Shown here piece after piece: positions 13,465-26,350 of a stretch of DNA of 64,000 nucleotides. The translations under genes and the position numbers were made by a program. This DNA comes from Montifringilla adamsi (taxonomy: Eukaryota; Chordata; Aves; Passeriformes; Passeridae): assembly GCA_017590115.1 (NCBI GenBank), contig JAGGNK010011114.1:3525733-3589732 (forward strand). Reading direction: 5' to 3'. Every line of letters starts with the position of its first letter. Position 1 is the first letter of the stretch. The notes under the pieces are model-generated. The model searched no databases. It saw only the letters and a program-made list of their open reading frames with translations, and was not told the DNA's origin.

Positions 13465-16400
13465 GTCAGAAATTTTCTTGATTTTCCTGTTCTTAAGGAT
13501 AAAACTATACAGAATTTCAAGTATATATTGGTCAGAATTTGCTAAACTCTGAGAGGGCAAGAAATGCACTAGAAGCTACACAAATTTATGTATTGAAAAT
13601 CCACAAGGCTACAAATAGATGCAAAATATATAAAAAGCTGAAAAATATCTTTTGGCACCCTGACCCTGCTGGCCCTCACTGCACACCCACAGGAAGATAA
13701 AGTCTTTTTTTCCGCCCCCCAACCTTTTCTCTTTTCTTACCCACATACCCCGACCATTTAAGACACAGTGCATGCTCACTGCAGCTCGATTTCTTATTGC
13801 TCAGAGGACTGCTCCATCAGGTCCTCTGATCAGTATAATTAAGAACACACTTGTTACTTTCTAAGCATGCACTGCAGTCGCAATTGTTAGGAAAACAAAT
13901 GGAAAAAAGGAAGAGTAAACCCCTCTGGTAGTTTTCAGTATTCATCCATTCCACTGCAGTATTTTTAGCTTGCTGCTTACTATTATTCACTTATTCCAAA
14001 GCTGAGGTTTGTCAAAGCTTTCAGGAACTGTGGGTGAAAAATTCCTTCAAGACCTTCAGCTAGGGACAGGGACAAGGATGGCTCTGCCTTTCCTTTGCAA
14101 AACACCTCTCAGGACAAGCACAATGCATCTGTAACAATTCAAGTGAGACTGCTCCGCAGCAACTTTCTTTATTATTGTGTGAAACATCGTTGTCTGCATC
14201 CTTCAAAAAGGCCTCAAAGATGCAATTCACAGCAATAATCTTATTCACAATGTATCCATTCTGCTTTTCCATTTACATTTGAAAGTGCTGCTCCTGGACT
14301 CCACCACAGAACAGTATTCACAAGATTAAGCACTTCTGTCCATTGAAAGGATACCTTCAAAAAAGTAAAAAATTTGGTTCTAATTGAAGGGAACTTAATT
14401 TCTTCAATATGCTCTGCTATCTACCTTTATAAACTCTGTTCCAACAGCCCTGATTAGGTCCTTTTTAATCTAGTTTTTCTTTACTCAGTTATTACAAGAC
14501 AAGTGACTCAAAAGATACATCCTTTAGGAAAAAAAAACAAAACACATTTAGGCTTGGGAATAAGCTGTACAACAGCTGGGGAGTTAAAAAAAATGACAAA
14601 ACCATTATGTTTCGAGACAAAAGAATGATGTGTGGAAGTTGGCTAAATCAATAACTAATTGTAAACTATGCATCCAGTCCTAGAGGTGATCCAATAATTG
14701 AAATCTGCTGCTGGTCACCCGAGTCCTGTTTAGCAGGGTCAGCTCATAACTCAAGTGACTTTTGCACTTCTCATTGATTTTATTTAGCAGTAGATTTGTG
14801 GTTCAGATAAGACTATTCATTCCTCAGCACTGGTTCAGATTCAATGAAAGCAATCACACTTGATTAAATGTGTTTGTATATAATCTTTAAAAACATGCAA
14901 ATAAGAATCTTTTTTGACCATATACTAATAAAACTGCGCACAATAAAAATTGCTGGGTTTATTTTCCTCTTTAAGCTTGCATTATTCATAGGAATGCTGT
15001 GTTATCTTCATGATTTAAAAAAAAAGCCAGTTGATAATATTTTTCTGTAAATATTAGTTATCAGACTGGGGGGCAGTTAGAGCAGTAGGAGTTGAAGGTA
15101 AAAAAAAGAGAAAATCTCAAGAAACTAGAGAAGTTGTCTCAATTACAGAATCACACACATCAGCAAACCAAAACTGATATTTTTGCAGTTTGTCACGCTG
15201 CTTCTCCAATGCAGAGAAATATCTTCCCTCTCTTTTTTGGCCAACTTTGACAATTCTATTTTATATGACATGGAATGGAGAAAATTAGGGGATGTGCTGT
15301 CTTCAGGAGTCATCCTCACTGAACTGCAGTGGGACACAAGTTTCCCCTCAAAGCTTCACTTTGAGTCTGGCACAGGGACTGTGGGGATCAGGGCTTGACT
15401 GCAGGAAAAATTATTAGCAAGATTTTTATATTCAGCTTTTGTAGATAGAATATATTTCACCTTTCATTCATGTGATAAGAATGTATTTCACTCTTGACTC
15501 ACTTGTGATGGCTCGGTGGTGTCAATGGATGTTCCTTTTCCCTGTCCCTATACTTTGCATTTCCATACTTTCAACTGTCCAAGTTTTTGTTTCATTGTTT
15601 TTTCTTCTGCCTTTCTGGAGTCCACCAGACAGGAGCCAATATCAAAGGAGCTAAGAGGGAAAACAGCGCTGGGCAGTGAAGAACCAGGATGCTGAGGCAC
15701 AGGCAGCAAAGCTCAGAGACAGAAACAGAAAACTCTGTTCCAGCTCCTAGGCTGCCAACTCTTCTCTGAGAGCCCCAGCAGAACAGCACAAGCAGAAAAA
15801 AGGTCACAACAAAGTTGTGGTCTGACACACAATCAGGGCAACCAGGATGAGAAATAAGAGCAACATCAGAATTCTTTCAGCCCTGGGGCATTTGCAATTC
15901 AGGCAAATTAATATTTCTGAGCCAAGAGGGGTGTTTTACCCTACTCTAAAAACCTAAATAATGTTCTGCAGGTACTTGCTACAGGTTTTTTTCCTTTGGT
16001 TTAATCTCACCTTTAGCATTTCAGGCTGAAGATTTCTGTGATGCTCTGCTACAATTTGCTGTTACCCTGGTTCCCATTCTTAACACACCAGAGAGAAGGA
16101 GCAACAGAGAGAAACAGAGCAATGTCCATGAATTCTTCTTTTTCAGACCTGCAGAAGCTTGTGGTGCCATTATAGTTTTTGTGGGTGATGGATAACTGAG
16201 CAAAGTGATAGTGATAGCAAAGGTGTAAGATTTTTATTTAGAAACAAAAGTAAACGGCCTGTGCCCTTAAACGGTTGTTTAGAAAATGCTGCTTAACTAC
16301 TTCACTATTTAATTTCTAGCACAAATTCACAGCAAACTTGATGAGATGGTAAACTCCATCAACTTTAAAATAAAAACCCTCATGTATCAGATCTCCATGT

Positions 16401-19400
16401 TTATTAAAACCATCACAAGAAACTGAGATGGGAAGAGGACAATTTTGTTTTACAAGACCACATTCACTGTTTTCTTCGCAAATTCTCCAATTTACTTATG
16501 ATGAGATGCTTAAAGTAATATTTACTGGTCCTGGTTCTCTGATAAAAATCAAGAATGCCTCCATTAAACCTTTTTCAATATTCCTTCATTTCTGGGACAA
16601 GAATCATGGAATCGAAAAATGACATCTTTACTAGTTTAGCTGATATTAAGTAGAAGCAAGCTGTAAAATACAAACCACCTCTTCAGTTTCTGTCTCTTTC
16701 TTTCAATCAGCTTTGGTTGGCAAATTTGCTGTCAGTGCTCCACATCCTAAATAACATGGATCTTCAAGCTATTTTCTCATCTACTTGTAACACAGAAGAG
16801 ACATTTTCCAGTTTTTAAATTGTAAGAATTCAGGCAATTTACAGAGCAGCCTTCCTCTAAATCAGTTTTTAACCAATCTAGCCTATTTTGTGAATGAATT
16901 TGGAAAAGACAATGTCAGCTGATGCACTACAACAATCATATATTAATACAACTTGCTTATTCTCCTGAGTGAATTCTCAGAGAACTGCTTTAAGAGAACT
17001 CCAAGAATAGGTTAAAAAAAAAAATAAAAATCAAAAAAATCAAACTCCAGGTATTTAATACTCAAGTAAGCAGAACATACAAAAATTAAATTCCTGTTTC
17101 TCTTGCATAGAGCTGTTCTAACACAATCCCCATTTGTTCCAGCTGGGAGGTGCCCTTTGACTCCTGTCTAACACAGAATGCAGGATTTCTATTGGCAAAA
17201 TTGCACTCTAACAGGTAAATTGCAGAGGACAGTTCAGAATTATGCTGATCTAGGAAAAGAAAAATAGCAAGAGAGACCAAAAAAATCATATCAGCAAACC
17301 TTATTATATTGCAGGCCTGCTGCCAAACCTCTGAGCTCCGCAAATATGAGAGGTTTGAAGCATTTGTGTAAAAAACACAAATGTTCCCTACCCTCCATAT
17401 CATTTGCAGGAAGTGTTGCATCTATGTAATCAAAACCTGGGTTTAAAACACCATATTCCATGAACATGATTACTTGATTAAACTACACTGTGAGCTAAAT
17501 AAACTGGGTTAATACCCTAGAATTGCCTGCTTCAGGACTTTCAGGTCAAATTCTGTCACGTAATTGCTGCAAATAATAAGCGACATTACAGATGTATCTG
17601 TACAAATAACTTGATTTGCTCCAAATCCCAAATAGGTGCTTCAGAATGTCCATAAATGAAGGCTCTTAATTCACATGAAACTTAATTTCAGTGCTCAGAA
17701 ATTAGCATCCTCTGGGCTATCATACCACGCAGCTGTGAAAATACCCAGGTCCCCAATCCTGAGCTAGGGAGCCTTTAGACCATGCTCTTCCACATGAAAA
17801 AATCAATCCTACAAAATCCAGTGACCTTCTGGTTCCTCAAAACAGTCATTTTCATTTTCATCTTGCCCAGTCTGTACCTGAGGCAGAGCAGTGGCACTTC
17901 AAGGGAGTTTAATTTCACACCAAGTGAAGAGCTGTTTTCAGCAGTGCTTCAGAATAATCTCCTTTTTTGAAGGAGTGTTATTTTAAAGTAATTCTTACAT
18001 TTACGGCCTCGGAAAGACCAGTAAAAAGACTTACCGGCCATTTAGATAGAAAGGACAGAAAAATGTGATTATTAGCTAGAGAATCCTCTGGCATCTGTGC
18101 TTGCTTGATGAAACCCAAGACACCAGGCTTGGATGCAAACCTGCAGTAGCTGATTTCATACTAAGACGAGAGCTTTAGCTTAGCTCTTTCAAGGTACCTT
18201 TATAATAGACAATAAAGGTACATTTCAAATGAATGGGAGACTTCAGCATGAAATACTCCTCATTTGAGGATGGAAAATACAATGCAATCTTTTGCTTCAG
18301 TATTGTGCTCGCTAAGAAAACTCAAGCAGTTGTCCAATTTCTGCACCAGACAGGGTTCATTTCTTTGGTGTCCACACAGACCAAGAAACAATAACAAACA
18401 AACCCCCTTCAGCAGCACCTTACACCTCCCAAACACGGCCTAAATTCCATTATTAATTCCAAAATTAGTCTTGGAATACCAGCTAATACCCCAGTAATAT
18501 TTGCTGCCTGACAAAGTACTGTATAACATTAACCTTAATTATACATTTGAAGTCAAATATTTGTTTTACCTGTCAGGCCTTCAAACTCAGCCTACATACT
18601 GATTCTAACAAAAGTCAATGTTATCCCTGAATTACACCCCCAGTTATGTCCAGGAGACTTGATATTTGAAACTACTGTAGAAAAAAAATTTGTTGCTACA
18701 TCTCTTAATACGTGGAAAAAGAATCAGCCATGCTTTTGTTTAAGCTTATTTTCACAAGAACAAGAAAAAAAAAAACCCTTAAAGAAACACACCACTACAA
18801 GTTTCTAACAACAAATCTTACATGATCAGCATAACAAATGACAGGTAAAATGCTGTGTATCGAATTGCTTTTAAAAATACAAAATGCTGTTGTTCCTACT
18901 GCTTTTTACTACTATGATTCGTACTCTTGAAAGTGCTATGGATCAATTGGACACCTCATATTGTTAATCCTTAGGATTTTATATGAAAGCTCTAATTAAT
19001 GCTTTCAAGGAGCAAACCTGCATGTGGACAGCCTCCCTTCTGGTTTACCTATAAGTTTCTGACAGAGGTCACAGAATATATCAGTTATTAGCTGCTACAT
19101 TAGCTATTTTAATTGCTCAGTGGAATAGCTTTCAGGCTCCACTATACTTGCCTTGATATATAATTACCATCCAGGCTGTTTTCTCTTACCTTCCATCTCC
19201 AAAAGTACAAATGCTCAAAGTTAGAACAGAGAAGAATTACGTTCAAGTCCCACAGCACTTGAGGGAATGCAGATGGCGAAAAAAGGCAAAAGTATTATTA
19301 TTACTAATCCTCTGAATCACTGAAAAATAAATAGATAGACACTTGGAACTTTTTGCTTAGACCAATCCTTCTACCAGCTTTGAGAGATTTCCTTTATAGT

Positions 19401-20132
19401 GCTGTTTGTGTTGCAGGTGGGTTTGGCAAAGTTTGATCTAATTAAAATTATATGTGTTAGTTAAATTGTATTGCAAACATCTGCAGTTTTCACCACACAG
19501 GCTTCATTAGCACAGCAACAGCCTTGGAAATTTCAGCTGAAGCTGAAAGTTCTTCTAAATTTCCTGTGACCTTTGAATCTTTTCCTGTCTTGCAGTCAAA
19601 TATCTCAGCCTCAAAATTGTTCCCTTAACATAGTCCTAGAGATGCCATTGGATACTGAGAAACACTGCTCATTCTGCAGTGAGAAAACAAAAATTATAGG
19701 AAATAATTTTATAGAAATTAAAAGCTATTTGTTTCAATTGCCAGCTAAGAAAAGATGATGATGTGTTTAGATATTGCTGTGTTAATACTCCCAGTTAAAG
19801 GACAATTTTACATACCTTGAGATGGGATGAAAATGAGATGGAATTTGACTTGAAATTCATGTTAAATGCAGTTCCTAATCAACTGCTAAGCAAGAAAATA
19901 CATAGAGATTTTAAACAGTTTATGAAGATGGTAAAGGATTAATGCACAGTTCAATAAAAAACTTTGAAATACACAAATAATGCAGGTATGAAGCCTAACC
20001 TCATCCAGACAGATAATGAAAAATTGCATACAAAACACAAGATAAATGTAACAAATTTACATATAGCCAGATAGTGATATCAACATTTTATCTCACTGGT
20101 GAAACAATGAACAATAATTATTACTTATACAC

Positions 20133-20154
20133 TGTTATTTTGATCAAAATAACA
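20133..20154. repeat. Perfect 22-bp palindrome
   Basis: The segment equals its own reverse complement: arm tgttattttga joined directly to tcaaaataaca. A third copy of tgttattttgat follows at 20,184-20,195, with CA/AT-rich spacer sequence between. It is AT-rich and could form a small cruciform; no protein site is recognised. Confidence 0.85.
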
Positions 20155-22039
20155 AATACACATCAAAATACACATTATACACATGTTATTTTGATTGCTA
20201 CCCTAAGGTTACAAAAAAGAGTCAGTTTGGCTCATCTTTAAAAAAAAACCACTGGAGAATTTAGCAATAAGAATCAGAAGCCATGGGACACGTTATATGT
20301 AAATCTCTGACCCTTTTTAAAAATACCAAGGCCAGAGGTGGCAATGTTTGGGGCAATTTTTGCAGTTTGGTACCTGTGAAGCAGCAGCCTCTGGAAAGAA
20401 TGGAATAAATCATACATCACTGCAGCCTTGTTTGCTCGTGCTAAACAAAATAAATTCCTCTAATTATTTATGTATGTCAGCGCATTGCTGATTCACAGCT
20501 TCTCTAATTTCAGCTGTGCTTTGGCACTTCGCCCTGGATTTGCTTCAGACCTCTGTCATTTGTCTTTGCAATGGAGTAATATTTTCCTTGGCAAAGGATC
20601 TGACACTTATTGTGAGATACTAAGTAGCCAAGCAGTTGTTTCCTCAAACACAGAGGGAAAATACGTTTTGAATAAAGAAGCTTTTAAACTAAATAGAGTA
20701 AGTGTCAGGGGCTTGAGATGTATATTCCATTTCACTGAGGGGTGATATTGCACCATTCATTTTCCACGGGTGTGGAGCAGTCCAAGGAGTTGTTTATATT
20801 CCCACACTACAGTAATGAATGCTTGTAGGGATTTAATCTGGGAGATGACAGCAAGGCTGACAAGGACACTAAACAAAAGGAGAGGGACCAAAGAGCCTGG
20901 AAATAAAATGGAGGTTTTAAAATAAAGGCCAGTGGGACATCTTAACTAGGTCTGCCACAGAAGATAACCTGTTGCTCTGAATTCCTGAGAATATTCTCTT
21001 CCTACACCTGAGAAGTCTTGCAGCGTGGAAATTGTGTTTATGCATGTCAGAGACAAACCTGAGAGCTGCTGTAAACAGTGAAGGCAACAAACCAAACAGT
21101 AATGGGGTATGGTGGAATTATTAAGGGTAACAACTTGAAATGTAATCTCAGCCCTGGCTGTTACTTGCACTAATCTTATTCTCTGTTGTTAAACACATTC
21201 TTGATGGGGTTTGGGCCTAGATCTGTGCCTGAGTTTGATGGCTGCCAGTGAATAAATCACAGTTGTCAGCTCAAGATCCAGCAAATCAGGCTATCACTCC
21301 TGAGAGCCACAGAAAAGAGAATTGCAGAGAAATCTCTGGGTGGGTTTAGAGGGGAAAGATGATCTTGAAGTATTATTTCGTGCAGAATTTTCTGGACCAG
21401 GTTCAGGAAATTGCTTTATCACTGAATATCCCAATGCCTAGTGAGAGAGACATCCAGTATGTTCACTCATAACACAAGGGGGTAAATAACTTGCAATATA
21501 GTTCCTCTTAAATAAGCACATTTTGGGATTCTGGTGATATTGTTGAAAAACAAACCAGTTTCTTTTTAATGCTTTGCATGAGACTGGAGTTTAGAGGCAG
21601 GAATAAACACATGAACACAGAAATGATGGGCTAAACCTCTGATTTTGAAAGCTACAAAGACTGGGTAGCTCTGGACAAACCATTACAAGTAGAAGAACTG
21701 TAAATCAGTCAGTTTAAAATAGAAATAGCCAGCAGATTGTGTTGTCTGTACTCACACAAGGCTGCTTATTTCCAATAGTTACCAAAGGAGAATCCAGTGT
21801 GATGCAGGGAGGAGATTGATGCTAAAGGATCTTGGTCTTGTCTGTGGCCTTCCCCTACGAATGCCAAGAGAAAAAGGGTAATTAATTCTTCAGCATTCAG
21901 CTATAATTTGTAATTTATTGGGATTTAAAAAAAAACCCAGAGTAATAATTTAATAATTTTTAAATTTTCATCCTGATAATAACAACAAAATTGAAACCAA
22001 CAACACATTTAAATATTTATTCACCTTTTTTCCTCCTTC

Positions 22040-22598
22040 TTGTCCCTTCCCTGTGGTAGTCAGAGGTACCCTGGGGCTTATGGCCCCTACTGAGGCACTC
22101 AGGGATGTCTTTTCCAGGGCTCCAGAACCCCCCCTCAGCCCCCTGGGACTGCCAGCCCCTGTCCCCAGATGCCACAGCAGGGCTGGCGTCCCCAGGGAGT
22201 GTCCCCATCTTGGCAGGGCCTTGGGGCAGGAGTCCCTCCTCTGCCTGGAGCATCAGCAGCCATGGCAGGCAGCACCTCCTCTGTCCAGGTAACCTGAAAT
22301 GCCTGGAGCCAGAGCAGGAGATCCAAAGGGATGTGGAACCAAGGCCATTTTGGCTCTGGGCTTTGTCCTAGAACAGCCCTCCCTGCCCAGTGCTTGAGAT
22401 TTTAGCCTCTGGTACAGGGTGGTCCTAAAAAACACACATTCCCACCTTCCAAAACCTGGTTTCTCTCCCTTCACCCAGTGCCTGGGGAATTTCAGGATAA
22501 CTGTATGCATTTCCAGTCAGGAGAGAGGGCTCATCTGCTTTCAGGTTTCCCTCCACAATCAGTGCATGGAGGGGCAAGGCTGACACCTTGGAGTGGCT
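22040..22598. other. GC-rich patch beside the tandem element
   Basis: Base composition shifts abruptly from AT-rich (the last 100 bases before 22,040 are almost all A/T) to C/G-rich with many CCC, GGG, CAGCC and CTGG words. Several overlapping open frames occur on both strands, as expected from low stop-codon density in GC-rich DNA. None has a recognisable domain, and their mutual overlap argues against coding. It contains few CpG dinucleotides, so it is not an unmethylated CpG island. It could be part of an LTR or another old repeat associated with the tandem duplication that follows, but I do not recognise it. Confidence 0.5.
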
Positions 22599-23361
22599 AC
22601 CTAAACCAGAGGGCAGGCAAAATTAAGGGAATAAAAGTGGGAGTTTATTGAAGGCCTTCAGTAGGTACACCTTGGGCAGTCAAAAGCCTCTGAGGGTCTA
22701 CACCCACGACACAGCCATGAGTTTTTCAGACAGATATAATTTTGGTCCATTTATATATCAGGGGTTAATCCTCCAATTACAGTTTCAGGTAATGGAATAA
22801 TTTACTATAAGTTTGCCCCCCAAATCACTGTTGTTTATATCTCTCAGGGCCTGAGACAGTTTTAGGCCCAGAGAGGAATTGTTTTGTCTGAATAAAATAG
22901 GACAACAGTAGCTGAAAGGCCATGGAGTTTTAGAGTTATAGACCAAAGCAGTACAGGATCTGAAAAACAGAAAAGCTGATACCTAAACCAGAGGGCAGGC
23001 AAAATTAAGGGAATAAAAGTGGGGGTTTATTGAAGGCCTTCAGTAGGTACACCTTGGGCAGTCAAAAGCCTCTGAGGGTCTACACCCACGACGCAGCCAT
23101 GAGTTTTTCAGACAGATGTAATTTCGGTCCATTTACATATCAGGGGTTAATCCTCCAATTACAGTTTCAGGTAATGGAATAATTTACTATAAGTTTGCCC
23201 CCCAAATCACTGTTGTTTATATCTCTCAGGGCCTGAGACAGTTTTAGGCCCAGAGAGGAATTGTTTTGTCTGAATAAAATAGGACAACAGTAGCTGAAAG
23301 GCCATGGAGTTTTAGAGTTATAGACCAAAGCAGTACAGGATCTGAAAAACAGAAAAGCTGA
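22599..23361. repeat. Tandem duplication, two 382-bp units, possibly LTR-derived
   Basis: Unit A (22,599-22,980) and unit B (22,981-23,361) are head to tail with a constant offset of 382 and no indels. By eye I count five differences, all transitions, at the paired sites 22,642/23,024 and 22,692/23,074 and in the stretch 22,730-22,760 against 23,112-23,142. Two of them are CpG to CpA or TpG changes. On the minus strand each unit carries an ATATAAA box-like word and, further on, an AATAAA followed by a T-rich stretch, in the order expected of a retroviral LTR (U3, then R). Clear TG...CA termini and target duplications were not found. The units may be a partial LTR duplicated locally. No open frame of note is present. 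Confidence 0.85.
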
Positions 23362-25397
23362 ATCCTAAGGATCATCCCTGGGATCCCTGTGCCAGCCCTG
23401 AGCCAGCACACAGGCACTCCATGAACCCCAGGACTTTTCTGGCTTTGTTTGCAGCTCCTGGATGAAGAAACACAGCCCTGATTGCCCCACCCTGAGTAAT
23501 CTGTGCTCACAGACTAAGTGTCAAGATGGAAAAAAAAATCACACTTTAAACCATGTTGCAGCCACAGTAAGGAGGGTGAAACTACAGCTTAGCATTTGCT
23601 TCACCACTGATTGCTCACTGTAAATATATTCAAGCAATTGTGCTCCAGTGTAGAGGGTAAATTACTTTTTCTCAGGGGAGCCATAGAGCTGTGGAACAAC
23701 TTCATAACGTGAGATAAACTTCTGACACACCAGTCATAGATGGGGTTTTGACATTTAAGAACTTCCCTGGCTTCTGGGTGTCATGTTAAATAGAAAACAT
23801 TTTCTCTGGTGAAATAGACCTGTAAGACAGAAATATGTTGCACACTGTATAAACAGGGAGGATAAAGCTTTTCCTGCCTTGTGAAAAAGGAGAGATGCCC
23901 AGACTGCTATGGCACAGGTTGGAAGAAAAAAATGCAGACATTTTGTCTTCTTTTCTGTAACTAGTTCATTCCTACTGGCACCTGACATCTAACCAGTCTC
24001 ATATTTTAAAATACTTTACTTAATGTGGTTATACTGGTTCCTTTTCCACACAGTCCAATAAGATGAGCAGCATTCAGATCCATGACAAAATTAATACTTG
24101 TTAATACTTACTAATTGTTTATTTGGGTGCAGATCACTCTGTCCCTAGTAAATACATACAACACTATCTAACAAGTGTTACAAGAATTTTGGGGGACTTT
24201 TGTGGTTCCCATTCAGCATTGTGTTGTGAAAGAATACACCTGGCAAATATTCAAATATTTCAAAATACTCCTGCTTTGTGTATTGGGAGACATTTCATTC
24301 TTCCCCATGTTAAGCTGTCATTAGGGTCTGATCACGAAAATGAGCAATTTTTTAAGGCTGAAAAAGAATACTGTGCACAACAATTTTTTTTTCCTGTGTT
24401 CTTTCAGGGGAGCAAGCAGTCAATGTAAACAAATTTTCCTTACTGACCTCACAAGAATTTCCTCAGATATCATTTCAACGCTTGGATTCTCCTTTAAGAA
24501 ACTGAATTATGGAAAACACATTACGTATTCTCTACATAATAGTCTTCAAGAAGGTGGACACAAAGAGTAATAGGTTAATAAAGGCCATAATTAAGTCTGC
24601 AAGGCAGTGTTACTAAAGAGAAGGACAAGCTTCACACAGTTTTCTGGGGGATTTACATTTGGCTGTTAGAGAGAGCCATACTAAGATGCTGCTTTGCTTC
24701 TTTTGAAGTTCAGAACAGTGAGTCTAGATGAAAGTCTTCAAATTGATGCTAGGTTATAATCTGATTGTTTAACATTCAGCCCTCCACGCTGGTTATCTGT
24801 GGGCATATCCTGAATGCAAATGCAAATACATCAGCGTTACAGAGCCCAGCTCCAGTGAGCTAAAAATGTACTCGTTGGGATCAACTAGCACTGCAACCAT
24901 CCTAAGAATTAACAGGAGTGAAAAAATAAAGCCTTGCTGTAGCTAGTTCCTAATTACATTTAAGCTTTCTTAGCTGTATTTGACCAAAAATCTAGAACAC
25001 ACGTGAGGAATGCCAAGTTTCCTACATCTTAAGGACCAGGAATTTCCTGTGGCTCTGTAATAAATTTCAACATATCTATTTCTATATTGTTGGCAAATAA
25101 TGCAATAAGTCATTGTAGAGTATCTAAAAAGTTTCTGCAAATGTACCAATGGATTGGATATTTCAACATCCATACACTGCTGGTAATTTATTGCTCTGCA
25201 CTCTGCAGCAAGAAACTTCCAGGCACAGTGTGTTAGCACCTGGACAAATTGCAGTCATTATTCCTCCATCTTCATGCTGCAGCATCACCCCAGTGATAAG
25301 ATCTGCTTTTGGTTCAATAAGAAGGTTGTTGGAAACCATGCATTTTCTGCTCCCTGGAGAAAGACATTCATTTCCACTTGGAATGAAGCAAAAAAAA
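23362..25397. other. Non-coding DNA, no gene seen
   Basis: The first 150 bases continue the GC-rich character of the flank left of the tandem duplication, with CCTG, CAGCC and GATCC words, and the sequence then reverts to AT-rich DNA. No exon, RNA gene or clear transposon is visible. Confidence 0.6.
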
Positions 25398-25562
25398 TCT
25401 ATCACAGCTTCAGAATATGCTGTGCTGGAAGGAACCCATCAGGATCAGCGAGTCCAACTCCTGGCCCTGCACAGAACACCCCAAGAATCACACCCTGTGC
25501 CTGACAGCACTGTCCAAACCCTTCTTGAATTGTCAGGCTTGGTGCTGTACCATCCACCTTGA
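25398..25562 (-). mobile_element. CR1 LINE fragment (3' end)
   Basis: The plus strand reads as the reverse complement of the avian CR1 3' region. Diagnostic words are gctggaaggaacccatcagg, gagtccaactcctggccctg and caccttgat, with the usual spacing of this CR1 subfamily. The CR1 sense strand is therefore minus, its 3' terminus lies near 25,398 and the copy is 5'-truncated at about 25,562. Only non-coding or distal ORF2 sequence would be included, so it cannot move itself. Small changes relative to the remembered consensus suggest moderate age. Confidence 0.85.
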
Positions 25563-26262
25563 TTTATTTTAATTTGTTTAAATTTCCCAAGAGATTTGTT
25601 GTGATCTACTCAGAGAGACCTATTTTTCCCACATGTGGCAAAACAACATTCTTGCTGACAGGATAATTAATTATATATATATATATACAGTTCTTTGGAT
25701 CATGGTTCTTGCTTATCTTTTTGCTCAGCTAAACTTTGGTGAAGTGGTCCCTGATTTGGAGGGTCCCTGCTGGTGGCAGAGGTGCCACATCCTTGATATT
25801 GCAGCCACTGGGTTCCTTGTGGCACATCTTGGGTGCTGCTGACACTTGAAAAACCAATTCTGATTGCAGAAAGACAGAAAGAAACCTATGCAAAATTTTT
25901 GCTGCTTTAAAAACATTTATGAAATAGAAAAATTTGGCCTTTTATAGTACTGTGAGGCCCTTAAAATATGTCTGTCTTAACTGATATAAGCTACGTGGAA
26001 TTGTAACATCATCCACTATTTCATCATTGCTGCAGTAGAAGGAGAACCAAAGGCTGGGGAAAGGAGTGAGGGTTTAATATCTGCAGGTATGTGTGGAACC
26101 TTCTCTGGTTTCACAGCCAGGGGCTCACTTTGGGAACATTTTGTGTGATTTGCTCAGTGAAGGCAGGTGTTATCAGGTATTGACTTTTGCTTTAACCTTT
26201 TTGTTGATTCACCAGATATGGCTGTCTTGGCAAGTTAGAATACTTTGCCTGGCAAAAAAAGA
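25563..26262. other. Non-coding DNA, no gene seen
   Basis: It contains a short TA dinucleotide run (about 25,670-25,687) and a moderately GC-rich stretch at about 25,740-25,840 that I do not recognise. No coding signature is seen. Confidence 0.6.
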
Positions 26263-26311
26263 AATAAACTGGCAGCATGGAGCAGAAAAAAAAAAAAAAA
26301 AAAAAAAAAAA
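26263..26311 (+). other. Possible retroposed 3' end: AATAAA plus poly(A)
   Basis: AATAAA at 26,263-26,268 is followed 17 bases later by 26 uninterrupted A residues (26,286-26,311). This is the spacing of a polyadenylated mRNA 3' end copied into DNA. I could not recognise a parent gene upstream and found no matching short repeat on both sides, so a chance AATAAA near a homopolymer is equally possible. Confidence 0.35.
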
Positions 26312-26350
26312 GGCAGTTTGTGAAAGTAACAAAATGGCACAGGTTTTAAG

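Larger units (their letters stand above)
8653..22039. other. AT-rich non-coding DNA, no gene seen
   Basis: No coding exon, RNA gene or recognisable transposon is visible. Open frames are short and lack coding signatures; the 127-codon minus-strand frame at 10,780-11,163 is a low-complexity Phe/Ser/Leu string produced by purine-rich plus-strand DNA. Two short palindromes and an A run inside it are listed separately. Segments around 19,080-19,190 and 20,410-20,560 have the homeodomain-site-rich look of conserved vertebrate non-coding elements, but I cannot test that without an alignment. Confidence 0.65.

Noticed and set aside
16590..16620. Word aatcatggaatcg as another CR1 3' end
   Set aside because: Only about a dozen bases resemble CR1 and the following sequence does not continue the match; chance resemblance is likely.
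22053..22510. Overlapping open frames on both strands in the GC-rich patch
   Set aside because: At least five frames overlap within 500 bases, which reflects low stop-codon density. None has a credible exon structure.
25149..25562. 137-codon plus-strand open frame
   Set aside because: Its second half is antisense CR1 sequence and its first half overlaps opposing open frames; it is a by-product of the repeat.
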